Positions 1 through 7,247 of a stretch of DNA of 64,000 bases are shown here, piece after piece (the stretch's first letter is position 1; each line of letters begins with the position of its first letter). A model generated the notes under the pieces. That model was not told where the DNA came from. It saw nothing but the letters and a program-made list of their open reading frames with translations, and ran no database searches. The stretch covers positions 1 to 64,000 of the forward strand of contig JACJXZ010000018.1 of the NCBI GenBank assembly GCA_020636375.1, in the 5' to 3' direction. Origin of the DNA: Lewinellaceae bacterium (GTDB lineage: Bacteria > Bacteroidota > Bacteroidia > Chitinophagales > Saprospiraceae). The translations under genes were made by a program, and so were the position numbers.

Positions 1-127
1 GACGGTTATTTCTGAGTTTTTGCCCGCTCGCATCCCCCTGATGCCGCTTTTAGTTGCTGAGCTGTTAGAGGTGGATGTGTGTGATTTGTTGGTGAGGGAC
101 CAGCGGAATGATGCTGCAAAAGCCTAA
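1..127 (+). CDS. C-terminal end of an unidentified protein, cut by the window edge
   Basis: An open frame (codons from base 2) runs from the left edge to a TAA at 125-127, giving about 41 residues. The tail contains PLLVAELLEVDVCDLLV, which resembles the last helices of Xre/Cro-type helix-turn-helix regulators; that comparison is weak and only by eye. No start is visible in the window. The product could equally be an unrelated helical protein, so treat only the stop position as well supported. Confidence 0.3.
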   Translation, partial: TVISEFLPARIPLMPLLVAELLEVDVCDLLVRDQRNDAAKA

Positions 128-178
128 AATCTATTCGATGGAAAGAAGGCCTATCCCGTACAAGAATCTGATCGCATT

Positions 179-336
179 TTACAGTCTAACCACCTTCCCC
201 ATCCAAATCCCCCGCTCCGAATGCACCCGAACCACATAAGCCCCCGCCGGCAGGCCCAAAACGTCAAACCAGGCCGCCAGCATAACCGTATACAGCCCCC
301 CATAGGATTTATTCACTTCAATAAGGCGCCTGTTTG
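179..336 (-). pseudogene. Orphan T9SS type A sorting-domain remnant
   Basis: On the minus strand the sequence reads RRLIEVNKSYGG, then WFDVLGLPAGAYVVRVHSE, then GKVVRL and a TAA at 179-181. This is the typical end of a Bacteroidota T9SS C-terminal sorting domain (LPAGxYxVRV followed by a basic KVVxL tail). An in-frame TGA lies just upstream (about 337-339) and no start codon precedes it, so only the tail of a former secreted protein survives. It sits between the partial gene at the left edge and the xisH remnant. Confidence 0.6.
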
Positions 337-381
337 CAATTCAGCATAGAATGGTTTAGTTTTATAGGCCAAGCTTACAGT

Positions 382-531
382 ATGGCCAAGGACAAATTCC
401 ACGAAGAAGTCAAAACGGCACTACAGGATGAAGGGTGGGCCATAACCGATGACCCCTTATACCTCAAAGTCGGGCGTATTCCGGTGCATATCGAGCCGGA
501 CACAGAAAAAATTAAATCATGGATAAAATAG
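382..531 (+). pseudogene. xisH-family gene with central deletion
   Basis: The 49 residues begin MAKDKFHEEVKTAL and continue DDPLYLKVG, which is the N-terminus of the XisH family (a PD-(D/E)XK-like protein of about 138 residues, first described with the cyanobacterial fdxN element). After LKVG the sequence jumps to EPDTEKIKSWIK, which resembles the family's C-terminus. The central nuclease-like core (LGAEK...AVEVKSF) is missing but is present in the other remnant at 52.5 kb. The ATG at 382 is chosen because it matches the family start. The stop overlaps the start of the xisI gene by 13 bases, as expected for an intact xisH-xisI pair. Confidence 0.7.
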
Positions 532-854
532 CAAAATACCAGGAAGCCATCCTTCAGATACTTATGGAATATTCAAAAGTAAGATACTCCAACTTACAAG
601 CTGAAAACCAGTTGATTGCAGATAAGGAAAACCACCGTTATCAGGTGGTGACGATTGGCTGGGAAGGAAAAAAATTCATCCATGACTGCCCCATGCACAT
701 GGACATCATCAACGGCAAGATCTGGATACAGCGCAATATGACGGAGATCGACCTGGGGCTGAAACTGATGGAAATGGGCGTCCCTAAGTCGGATATTGTC
801 CTCGGGTTTCTTTCTCCCAAGACTCGGGAGTATTCTGATTATGCGGTATCCTGA
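519..854 (+). CDS. XisI-family protein
   Basis: This 111-residue protein has XisI family hallmarks: an N-terminal helix MDKIAKYQEAILQIL, a central YQVVTIGWEGKKFIHDCPMHMDI block, then KIWIQRNMTE and the C-terminal GVPKSDIVLGFLSP...YSDYAVS. Length matches the family (about 110). XisI was described as an excision-controlling factor for the fdxN element in heterocystous cyanobacteria; related pairs occur widely without that element and their role is unknown. Here it starts inside the end of the truncated xisH, so it was probably translationally coupled. It looks intact, but its partner is not, so function is doubtful. Confidence 0.8.
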   Translation: MDKIAKYQEAILQILMEYSKVRYSNLQAENQLIADKENHRYQVVTIGWEGKKFIHDCPMHMDIINGKIWIQRNMTEIDLGLKLMEMGVPKSDIVLGFLSPKTREYSDYAVS

Positions 855-1322
855 TGGCGCCTTTGCCTTCAGGTGAAACTCTATTATTGCAACCAATTAT
901 TTGCCCCTTCATCCTGGGCGTTTGACTCAGCCGAAAACTTCCACCAGCCTACTCCTTCACCAACTTACCGTTGACGGTTACGTCGAATTTTGAATAATCC
1001 CGTTTGCTTTCTCTCCTGTCTTGCCGTTGCTCCACCCCCTTTTCCCGCAGTTTCACCTGATAACCTGTCGTTTCCGGCAGTGGGATGAAAAGCAAAATAA
1101 AAAAATCACCAACGACTGAATCGAGTTCGGAGCAGGCTCTTTGGGCTCTGACGGATAAAATGACTGATTACCCCAACCAAAAAGGCAGCGAGGGGTAAAA
1201 CATCAACGAATCGGGCTAAAAGATAAAAAATGGGCTTTTATGCCAAAAAAACAGAAAAATATTCGAAAAAGTAAGTTTAAAACTTTATTATTGCGCAATT
1301 ATTGGAATAAAAGAATAAACTT
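855..1322. other. Gene-poor stretch with an unidentified minus-strand fragment
   Basis: No complete gene is seen. On the minus strand an open frame without a start codon ends at a TAG at 949-951. It contains a hydrophobic segment (GDFFILLFIPLPETTGYQVKL) followed by a charged tail ending DVTVNGKLVKE. This reads like the C-terminus of a real protein whose 5' part has been lost, but I do not recognise the family. The remaining 150 bases before 1323 are A-rich and show nothing further. Confidence 0.3.
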
Positions 1323-1406
1323 ATGCCCATTATCGGAAAAATCAAAGGGATCATTCTGCGCATGTTCTTCAGTGACCACACACCGCCAGGATATTCACGA
1401 AATTGA
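1323..1406 (+). pseudogene. Truncated DUF4160 protein
   Basis: The 27-residue frame MPIIGKIKGIILRMFFSDH TPP matches the N-terminus of DUF4160 proteins (typically MPxIxxxxGIxIRMYFxDHxPPHFH). It then runs into GYSRN and a TGA, so the HFHA continuation and the remaining 50 or so residues are missing. DUF4160 genes usually precede a DUF2442 gene, and the next gene here is exactly that. This is therefore the decayed first half of a DUF4160-DUF2442 pair. Confidence 0.6.
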
Positions 1407-1420
1407 ATAAATTGAGCAAA

Positions 1421-1699
1421 ATGGAAACTTACCCAACCATAAAGTATATCGAACCCCTCTCGGATTACCGCCTCTTTGTCATCTTTGATAATGGAGTCAT
1501 CAAGGTATATTCCATGAAAGAAAAGTTGGAATCCCCTGCTTTTCGACCTTTGCATGACATAACGCTTTTCAATAAGGCCCATGCCGCCAGCGGCGGCTAT
1601 GGCGTAGTATGGAACGACAGGATCGACCTGAGTGAATATGAACTCTGGAAAAACGGGGTTGAAATATCATCTGTAGAAAAACTGGTATCCAGAGTTTGA
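1421..1699 (+). CDS. DUF2442 domain protein
   Basis: The ATG at 1421 gives 92 residues; an in-frame TTG at 1403 would add six and overlap the previous stop. The sequence METYPTIKYIEPLSDYRL, FVIFDNGVIKVYSM and GYGVVWNDRIDLSEYELWKNG is characteristic of DUF2442 (PF10387), small proteins usually encoded next to DUF4160. Such pairs are suspected to be toxin-antitoxin-like or phage-related, but I know of no settled function. The domain appears complete while its partner is truncated. Confidence 0.8.
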   Translation: METYPTIKYIEPLSDYRLFVIFDNGVIKVYSMKEKLESPAFRPLHDITLFNKAHAASGGYGVVWNDRIDLSEYELWKNGVEISSVEKLVSRV

Positions 1700-1831
1700 T
1701 CTAATACCATGAGGAGCTAATCTTTGGGCCATAGGTAGACGAAGCAAATAATGAGTTGGAAATAATTACTATCCTGGATAACCGAAGGCCAACAAGATAA
1801 CACTCTCCCACTCTCCAGTCACTCCCTCTTC

Positions 1832-1962
1832 TGTTCGCGAGCGTCTATGACGCGATGCGGTTCAACTTGCAAGTCTCCGACTTGCGTATTTCTGGCCTTC
1901 TTATCCACATAAGTCGGAGACTTACTTTTTATCCCGCATCGAGACACAGTCTCTCGCGAACA
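1832..1962. repeat. Imperfect inverted repeat, mini-element-like
   Basis: The left end TGTTCGCGAGCGTCTATGAC and right end GACACAGTCTCTCGCGAACA are imperfect inverted copies, and an inner pair (CAAGTCTCCGACTTG against AAGTCGGAGACTT) continues the symmetry. The whole 131 bases could fold into one long cruciform or RNA hairpin. No open frame spans it. It lies in the otherwise empty 1700-2123 interval between DUF2442 and the hydrolase. A related GCGGACTTCCAAGTCCGCGAACA hairpin occurs at 9.09 kb. Confidence 0.6.
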
Positions 1963-2123
1963 AAACATGTTTTTATTATTTTTCAATCTGCGGCGCTAAA
2001 GTTCCGGGGCAGTTGTTAGTGGCGAACTGCCCGAAACCGTATTGATTGAGGGTAAAATCCCTACCACTTGTCACAAAACGCCCCCTCCGCCTGTCTACCG
2101 CTTGAACCAAAATCAAAAAGATC

Positions 2124-3056
2124 ATGAAAACGATCGCGTATCCGTTAGGCAGCGTTTCCAAGCTGCCCCAACGGCCGGCCTGGCTAGGCCAGGAGCTCTA
2201 CCCATTCCGTTCCCGCTATTTTGCCCACCGGGGCGCCCGCCTCCATTATGTGGACGAAGGGCAGGGCCCGGCCATCCTGTTTTCCCATCCGGCGGTGGGC
2301 TGGAGCTTTATGTACCGGGAGATGGTCAGGATTCTGCGGCGGCGCTTCCGCTGCATCGCCATCGACTATCCGGGCTTCGGCTTGTCGGGCACGCCGGAGG
2401 GCTGGCCCTTCACCCTCCAGGCGCAGAGCGAGGCGCTGGAGGCCCTCGCCGACCACCTCGGACTGGGGGAAGCCGTATTCCTGGGCCACGACACTGGCGG
2501 GGCTTCCGCCTTCGCCCTGGCTGCCCGCCGCCCGAGACTGGCCAGGGGCTTCATCCTGACCGACACCATTATCTTTCCGGTGCAGGACTTCCCCCACATC
2601 AACCGCTTTCTGGCGGTGCTGGGCAGCTGGCCCTTCCGCCTGCTCAATGAACAACTCAACCTCATGATGCGCATCACCATCCACCTGGGCTTTGCCGCCA
2701 AAAAGCTGACGGCAGCCGAAAAGCAAGGCTACCTGCAGCCTGCCGGTACTGCGGAAAGGCGGCGCAGCGTGATCCGCGTCCTCACCGCGCTGCGGCGGGA
2801 GAAAACCCTGATGGAAAGCATAACGGCTGCTTTTTCCGGCCAACTGCGCCACAAACCGGCCCTGCTGATTTGCGGGGAGAACGATAAACTGGTTAAATTA
2901 GGGGGCTATCAACGGATCATCGACACGCTGGGGCAGGTGGAGGCGCATCTGGTACCGGGCGAGGAGCACTTCCCGCACGAGGGGCAGTCGGAATGGATGG
3001 CCCGGAGGATCGGGGAGTGGATGGGAATGCAGTGGAAATGCATGGAAATACAGTAG
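2124..3056 (+). CDS. Alpha/beta hydrolase, haloalkane-dehalogenase-like
   Basis: The 310-residue protein has the alpha/beta-hydrolase fold. After LHYVDEGQGPAILFSHP (oxyanion region, residues 41-56) and DYPGFGLSGTP comes the nucleophile elbow GHDTGG with Asp123 where serine hydrolases have Ser. An Asp nucleophile is typical of haloalkane dehalogenases and epoxide hydrolases. GENDK (Asp254) and EEHFPHEG (His282 or His285) are candidate acid and base. No signal peptide is seen, so it is probably cytoplasmic. The stop codon is formed by the following 11-bp repeat array, which also encodes the last few residues. It lies just upstream of, and on the same strand as, the ECF41 sigma factor. The substrate is unknown. 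Confidence 0.85.
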   Translation: MKTIAYPLGSVSKLPQRPAWLGQELYPFRSRYFAHRGARLHYVDEGQGPAILFSHPAVGWSFMYREMVRILRRRFRCIAIDYPGFGLSGTPEGWPFTLQAQSEALEALADHLGLGEAVFLGHDTGGASAFALAARRPRLARGFILTDTIIFPVQDFPHINRFLAVLGSWPFRLLNEQLNLMMRITIHLGFAAKKLTAAEKQGYLQPAGTAERRRSVIRVLTALRREKTLMESITAAFSGQLRHKPALLICGENDKLVKLGGYQRIIDTLGQVEAHLVPGEEHFPHEGQSEWMARRIGEWMGMQWKCMEIQ

Positions 3057-3131
3057 AAATACAGTAGAAATACAGTGGAAATACAGTGGAAATACAGTGG
3101 AAATACAGTGGAAATACAGTGGAAATACATG
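3029..3131. repeat. 11-bp tandem array (GGAAATACAGT)
   Basis: About nine consecutive copies of an 11-base unit (GGAAATACAGT, early copies with TAGAAATACAG) fill the junction between the hydrolase and the sigma factor. The unit is not a multiple of three, so copy-number changes alter reading frame. The hydrolase stop lies in the array, and the frame of the sigma gene is open back into it. Copy number could therefore change the hydrolase C-terminus and the leader of the sigma gene. Confidence 0.9.
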
Positions 3132-3169
3132 GCGCCGAGGGGTGTGTGCAAACAAAGAATCTTAAAACC

Positions 3170-4030
3170 ATGCCAATGACCAACCTCTTCCAGCAGTACC
3201 GCTCCTATCTGTTTGCCGTCGCTTACCGGATGCTGGGCTCAGTGCAGGAAGCGGAAGATATGGTGCAGGACGCCTTCCTGCGGCTGCGGGCTAAGGATGC
3301 AGAAGAGATCGGCAACCCGAGGGCCTGCTTCGCCACCGTCGTCACCCGCCTCTGCCTGGGCCGGCTGGCCCAGCTGCGCCGGGAGCGGGAGTTGTACGAC
3401 GGCCCCTGGCTTCCGGAACCCCTGCCCACCGGCGACGGCGCGCCGCCCGGCGGCAGGGAATCCCTTTCCACGGCCTACCTGCTGATGCTGGAAAACCTGA
3501 ACCCCGTGGAGCGCGCCGCGTTCCTGCTGCGGGAGGCCTTTGGCCACAGCTATGAGGATATCGGGCTCATCCTGGACAAAACGCCGGAAAACTGCCGGCA
3601 GCTCCTCAGCCGGGCACGGCGGCGCCTGAAAGGAAAGGCTCGTCCCCGCCAGGCTGACAACCAAAAAACACAGGATCTGCTGCAGCAATTGGTGGATTAT
3701 GCCGAAAAGGGCCAGTATGCGGAACTGGCGAACCTGTTCGTGGAAGACGCCCGCCTCATTGCCGACGGCGGCGGCAAGGCCCGGGGAGCGGCGAAGCACG
3801 TCCTGCACGGTGTTGAAAAAGCTGCCCGGTTCATCCTCGGCGCTACGCGCAAGCTGCGGCCGGAAGGGGCCAGCTTCGAATTCCGGGAACTCAATGGGGC
3901 GCCGGCGCTGGTGGGCTATCACCGGGGCAGCCCCTACCTCATCCTGGCCATCAGCCACGACGGGGAGCGGATCCGGGAGGTGTATGCCATGGCGAACCCG
4001 GAGAAGTTGGGAAGCCTGAAAAAAAAATAG
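3170..4030 (+). CDS. ECF41-type RNA polymerase sigma factor with SnoaL-like C-terminal domain
   Basis: Starting at ATG 3170 (286 residues), region 2 is YLFAVAYRMLGSVQEAEDMV (13-32) and region 4 is AAFLLREAFGHSYEDIGLIL (116-135) with the helix around LLSRARRRL. The linker carries WLPEPLP (80-86) and the C-terminal SnoaL/NTF2-like domain carries DGGGK (199-203); both motifs are hallmarks of the ECF41 group, in which the C-terminal domain acts as a built-in regulator instead of a separate anti-sigma factor. The frame is open upstream through the tandem array to 3086, but ATG 3170 or 3176 fits the family start. The hydrolase upstream is a plausible target or partner. A strong terminator follows. 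Confidence 0.9.
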   Translation: MPMTNLFQQYRSYLFAVAYRMLGSVQEAEDMVQDAFLRLRAKDAEEIGNPRACFATVVTRLCLGRLAQLRRERELYDGPWLPEPLPTGDGAPPGGRESLSTAYLLMLENLNPVERAAFLLREAFGHSYEDIGLILDKTPENCRQLLSRARRRLKGKARPRQADNQKTQDLLQQLVDYAEKGQYAELANLFVEDARLIADGGGKARGAAKHVLHGVEKAARFILGATRKLRPEGASFEFRELNGAPALVGYHRGSPYLILAISHDGERIREVYAMANPEKLGSLKKK

Positions 4031-4065
4031 GCCAGGGCGTTGATTGCGCCCGGCCTATTTTTCTT
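4026..4065 (+). terminator. Rho-independent terminator after the ECF41 gene
   Basis: AATAGGCCAGGGCG at 4026-4039 pairs with CGCCCGGCCTATT at 4047-4059 (one bulged A), loop TTGATTG, followed by TTTTCTTTT. It begins inside the stop region of the sigma gene. Confidence 0.85.
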
Positions 4066-4071
4066 TTATTA

Positions 4072-4114
4072 ACGGGCCACCCTTCAAATCAGGGTAAACT
4101 TGAAAGTGGCCCGT
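4072..4114. repeat. Hairpin with GGGCCAC / GTGGCCC arms
   Basis: ACGGGCCAC (4072-4080) and GTGGCCCGT (4106-4114) are perfect inverted arms around a loop containing CTTCAA and TTGAAA. It lies just beyond the htrA stop on the minus strand and has no T-run, so it may be a transcript 3' end structure. A compact relative, GGCGCCACTTGAAAGTGGCGCC, follows the barrel gene at 17.54 kb. Confidence 0.6.
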
Positions 4115-4120
4115 CCGAAG

Positions 4121-5638
4121 CTACTGCATGCCAAAAGCGTAGTAGTGGGTGCCGGGGATGTCCTCATACACCCCTTCCAGCATTACGCCGCCGGACTTGC
4201 CTTCCAGAGCTTTGGTGAAATCCTCGACGCTGGCCACGTTGCGGCCGTCCACTTTGGTGATGATGAAGCCTTCGCGCATGTCGGTGTACCGGCGCAGCTT
4301 GCCGGAATACAGCTTGGCGACCTTAACGCCCCCGTCGATGTCCAGCTTGCGGGCGGCATCGGCGCTCAGCGTTTCGAATTCGGCGCCGAGCATGCCCAGG
4401 GTGCCTTTCTGCTCCGGCTTTTCGACCATGGCCGTGCTGCCCTGGCGGTTGTTCAGCACTACCTCGAAGGACTTCGTCTTGCCCTGGCGGTCTACTTTGA
4501 CGGCTACCTTGTCGCCGGGGCGGTAGCGGGCGATCATCTCCTGCAGTTCGGGAGAGGACTGTATCGGCCGGCCTTCTACTTCCAGCACCACGTCGCCCGC
4601 CTTGATGCCGGCGGCGGCGGCGGCGCTGTTTTCCATCAGGCTGTCCACGTAAGCGCCTTGGGTCACGTCCAGGCCTTTCTCCTTGGCCAGCGCGCCGTCA
4701 ACCGAGCGGATCATGACGCCGAGCACGCCGCGCTGCACCACGCCGTACTGCAGCAGGTCTTCGACCACCTTGCTGACGATGTTGGCGGGCACGGCGAAGC
4801 CGTAGCCGGCGTAGGCGCCGGTCGGGCTGGCGATGGCGGTGTTGATACCGATCAGGCCGCCCTGCAGGTTGACCAGGGCACCGCCGCTGTTGCCGGGGTT
4901 GATGGCCGCGTCAGTCTGGATGAAGCTCTCCACGGCGTATTGCTCGCGCAGGATGTTGATGTTGCGCGCTTTGGCGCTGACGATGCCGGCGGTGACGGTG
5001 GAGTTGAGCCCCATCGGGTTGCCGACGGCCAGCACCCACTCCCCGAGTTTCACCTCGTCGGAATTGACCAGCGGCAGGGTGGGCAGCCCCTTGGCTTTGA
5101 TCTGAATCAGGGCCAGGTCGGTGTTGGGGTCGGTGCCGACTACTGTGGCTTTGAAGGTGCGGTTGTCGTACAGGGTCACTTCGAGGTCCTCGGCGTCGGC
5201 CACCACGTGGTTGTTGGTCACGATGTAGCCGCCTTCGTTGATGATCACGCCGGAGCCGGTGCCTACGCGCACCTGCGGGCCGTTGCCGCGCGGGTTTTCA
5301 AAACGGAAGAAGGGGCTGTCTTCCGGGTTGCCGAAAAATTCCCGGAACGGGTCGGGCAACTGGCGGAAGGCGTTGGGGTCCTGCTGCCGGCCGGAGAAGG
5401 TTTGAGTCGACTTGATGTGTACCACGGCATTGACCACCTGCCCGGCGATCCGGGTGAAATCGAGGGGCACTACTTCGCCGTCCTCACCTACCGTCCAGGC
5501 TACGCTCTTCGACGGGCTTCCGTTAATGTGCTCGATCTTTACGGTGCGGCTGTCGTTCTGGAACCAGGAGTAGATGCCGAGCGTCGTCCCGGTGACCAGC
5601 AAGGCCACGAGGGCGGAATATAAGAGATCCTTATTCAT
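4121..5638 (-). CDS. htrA: HtrA/DegP-type periplasmic serine protease
   Basis: The 505-residue protein starts with a short basic end and one hydrophobic segment (LLYSALVALLVTGTTLGIYS, residues 5-24), probably an uncleaved anchor or signal. The trypsin-like domain has the catalytic triad His144 (TNNHVV), Asp174 (NTDLALI) and Ser251 (GNSGGAL). Two PDZ domains follow (about 300-390 and 405-500), the second degenerate. This is the Do/DegQ architecture and normal length. It degrades or refolds damaged envelope proteins. It is monocistronic here and converges with the ECF41 gene. Confidence 0.95.
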   Translation of the reverse strand: MNKDLLYSALVALLVTGTTLGIYSWFQNDSRTVKIEHINGSPSKSVAWTVGEDGEVVPLDFTRIAGQVVNAVVHIKSTQTFSGRQQDPNAFRQLPDPFREFFGNPEDSPFFRFENPRGNGPQVRVGTGSGVIINEGGYIVTNNHVVADAEDLEVTLYDNRTFKATVVGTDPNTDLALIQIKAKGLPTLPLVNSDEVKLGEWVLAVGNPMGLNSTVTAGIVSAKARNINILREQYAVESFIQTDAAINPGNSGGALVNLQGGLIGINTAIASPTGAYAGYGFAVPANIVSKVVEDLLQYGVVQRGVLGVMIRSVDGALAKEKGLDVTQGAYVDSLMENSAAAAAGIKAGDVVLEVEGRPIQSSPELQEMIARYRPGDKVAVKVDRQGKTKSFEVVLNNRQGSTAMVEKPEQKGTLGMLGAEFETLSADAARKLDIDGGVKVAKLYSGKLRRYTDMREGFIITKVDGRNVASVEDFTKALEGKSGGVMLEGVYEDIPGTHYYAFGMQ

Positions 5639-5675
5639 AGCTGTTTGAGTTTTGTCTTTTGAAAGATTGTCAGAT

Positions 5676-5795
5676 TCAATAGGAAAGGGCGGGCACAGCT
5701 TGCCTGCTGTGTCTGCTGCCGGCGGCCGGGTTTTCCGGCGGCGGGTTGGGCATGCTGCCCATCATTTCGTTGAGGTAACTTTTTAATGGTGTCAT
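5676..5795 (-). CDS. Possible 39-residue small protein upstream of htrA
   Basis: A short frame starts MTPLKSYLNEMMGSMPNPP and ends VPALSY, 37 bases upstream of htrA on the same strand. It is Pro/Met-rich after a short amphipathic helix. It has an A-rich leader before the ATG (AATAGTTGAAATG), as often seen in Bacteroidota, but no clear ribosome-binding site. I do not recognise it. It could be a leader peptide or chance; conservation upstream of htrA in relatives would decide. Confidence 0.25.
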   Translation of the reverse strand: MTPLKSYLNEMMGSMPNPPPENPAAGSRHSRQAVPALSY

Positions 5796-5939
5796 TTCAA
5801 CTATTTTGTCGCACTGGTTAGTTGGTGCCACTGGAAAAAAGGTTAAACCTGCTTCCTATAAAAACTCAAAGAAAATGCCAAGGCTGTATGCGGGTGGGGT
5901 TTTAAATTTTCATTAACGTATGGTGACATTTTGGCAGGA

Positions 5940-7230
5940 GGGGTGAGCGGGCTGGGAGGCGGTATATTGTTATATTGTTGGCACTGGGGGTTGGGAGAGA
6001 TTGTTATATTGTTACCGGGCAGGACTTTGCGAATAAGCAAGGGACTGTTCAAATTGCTGTGTTTTTTGTTGAACCCGGAACTTTGAGGAGATTGTTCAGT
6101 AATGTGTGTCCGCCCCCAAGTTTTGAACCGCGGAGGCGCTCCGCGCCCCGTATCGTCAGCGTTCGGCTGAGCTCACGCCGAAGTCTCACGCCGAAGTCCA
6201 GGCAAACTCTTGTGTTTTTTTAACCGCAGGGAACGCAGAGGGCCGCAGAGGGGAGCAGTGCAGCTCCGCTGCGCAGGCCGCATGCATGTACGCAAAGCTC
6301 CCGGAAACGCATCAAGGCATCTTCTCCCGTGTAGCCAGCGTTCGACTGAGCTTACGCCGAAGTCCGGGCAAGCTCTGTGGTTCCCCGCGCCCCCTGCGGT
6401 TGAAAAACAGGGAGCCTGCCTGCCTGGCCAGTCGCCGGACAGGCAGGCGCGGAGCGCCGCAGAGAAAGGCAACGTACCTCTGTAGCCAGCGTTCGACTGA
6501 GCTACGCCGAAGTCCGGGCAGTCTGTGTTTTTAACCGCAGGAACGCAGAGGGTGCGAGGGAGCAGTGCAGCCCGCTGCGCATACGCTGCATGTACGCAAG
6601 CCCCGGAAACGCCTCAAGGCATCTTCTCCCGTGTAGCCAGCGTTCGACTGAGCTACGCCGAAGTCCGGGCAGCTCTGTGGTTTTAACCGCAGGGAACGCA
6701 GAGGGCCGCAGAGGGGAGCAGTGCAGCTCCGCTGCGCAGGCCGCATGCATGTACGCAAAGCTCCCGGAAACGCATCAAGGCATCTTCTCCCGTGTAGCCA
6801 GCGTTCGACTGAGCTTACGCCGAAGTCCGGGCAAGCTCTGTGGTTCCCCGCGCCCCCTGCGGTTGAAAAACAGGGAGCCTGCCTGCCTGGCCAGTCGCCG
6901 GACAGGCAGGCGCGGAGCGCCGCAGAGAAAGGCAACGTACCTCTGTGGTTTGAGTAACCTGCCGGCCTGCGGCACAGCCTGCCTGCCATTACTGCCAGGT
7001 AGGCAGGCAGGCGGGAAGACACAGCGTCCTGAACAGGCCTACTTTGAACACGCCCAACAGCGGCCAGATAACTGTAGACGGAGCAACAATACAACCCTCC
7101 CCCGGCACAGCCAAAGCCAACAATATAACAATCCTCAAGCTCCCGCTGCGCCAACAATATAACAATATAACAATCCTCAAGCCCCCGCTGTGCCAGCAAT
7201 ATAACAATATCCCCCCCCTCCGGCACAGCC
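5940..7230. repeat. Repeat island with a 266-bp perfect direct repeat
   Basis: No gene is convincing in this 1.3 kb. Bases 6218-6483 and 6681-6946 are identical as far as I can read (constant offset of 463). The stretch between them is a third, diverged copy of part of the same sequence with several single-base losses. Recurrent motifs are CCAGCGTTCGACTGAGCT, AACCGCAGGGAACGCAGAGG and TGCCTGCCTGGCC. Copies of the first two recur near 51.65 kb and 32.18 kb. The ends carry the TATATTGTTATATTGTT motif. Open frames here differ between copies and are not conserved. Confidence 0.85.
7090..7212. repeat. Short array related to the 34-bp TTATATTGCTGGCACAGCG repeat
   Basis: Read on the minus strand this holds units of GGCACAGCGGGGGCTTGAGG followed by ATTGTTATATTG. 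The same unit forms the 34-bp tandem array at 31.2 kb. The array ends just downstream of the phosphodiesterase stop. Confidence 0.75.
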
Positions 7231-7247
7231 CAAGCCCACCCCTGCTG

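Noticed and set aside
2898..3183. Three minus-strand frames of the type FPLYFHCIS
   Set aside because: They are translations of the 11-bp array in all frames.
6173..7226. Several overlapping frames in the 6-7 kb island
   Set aside because: They are translations of duplicated non-coding repeats, shifted between copies and lacking family similarity.
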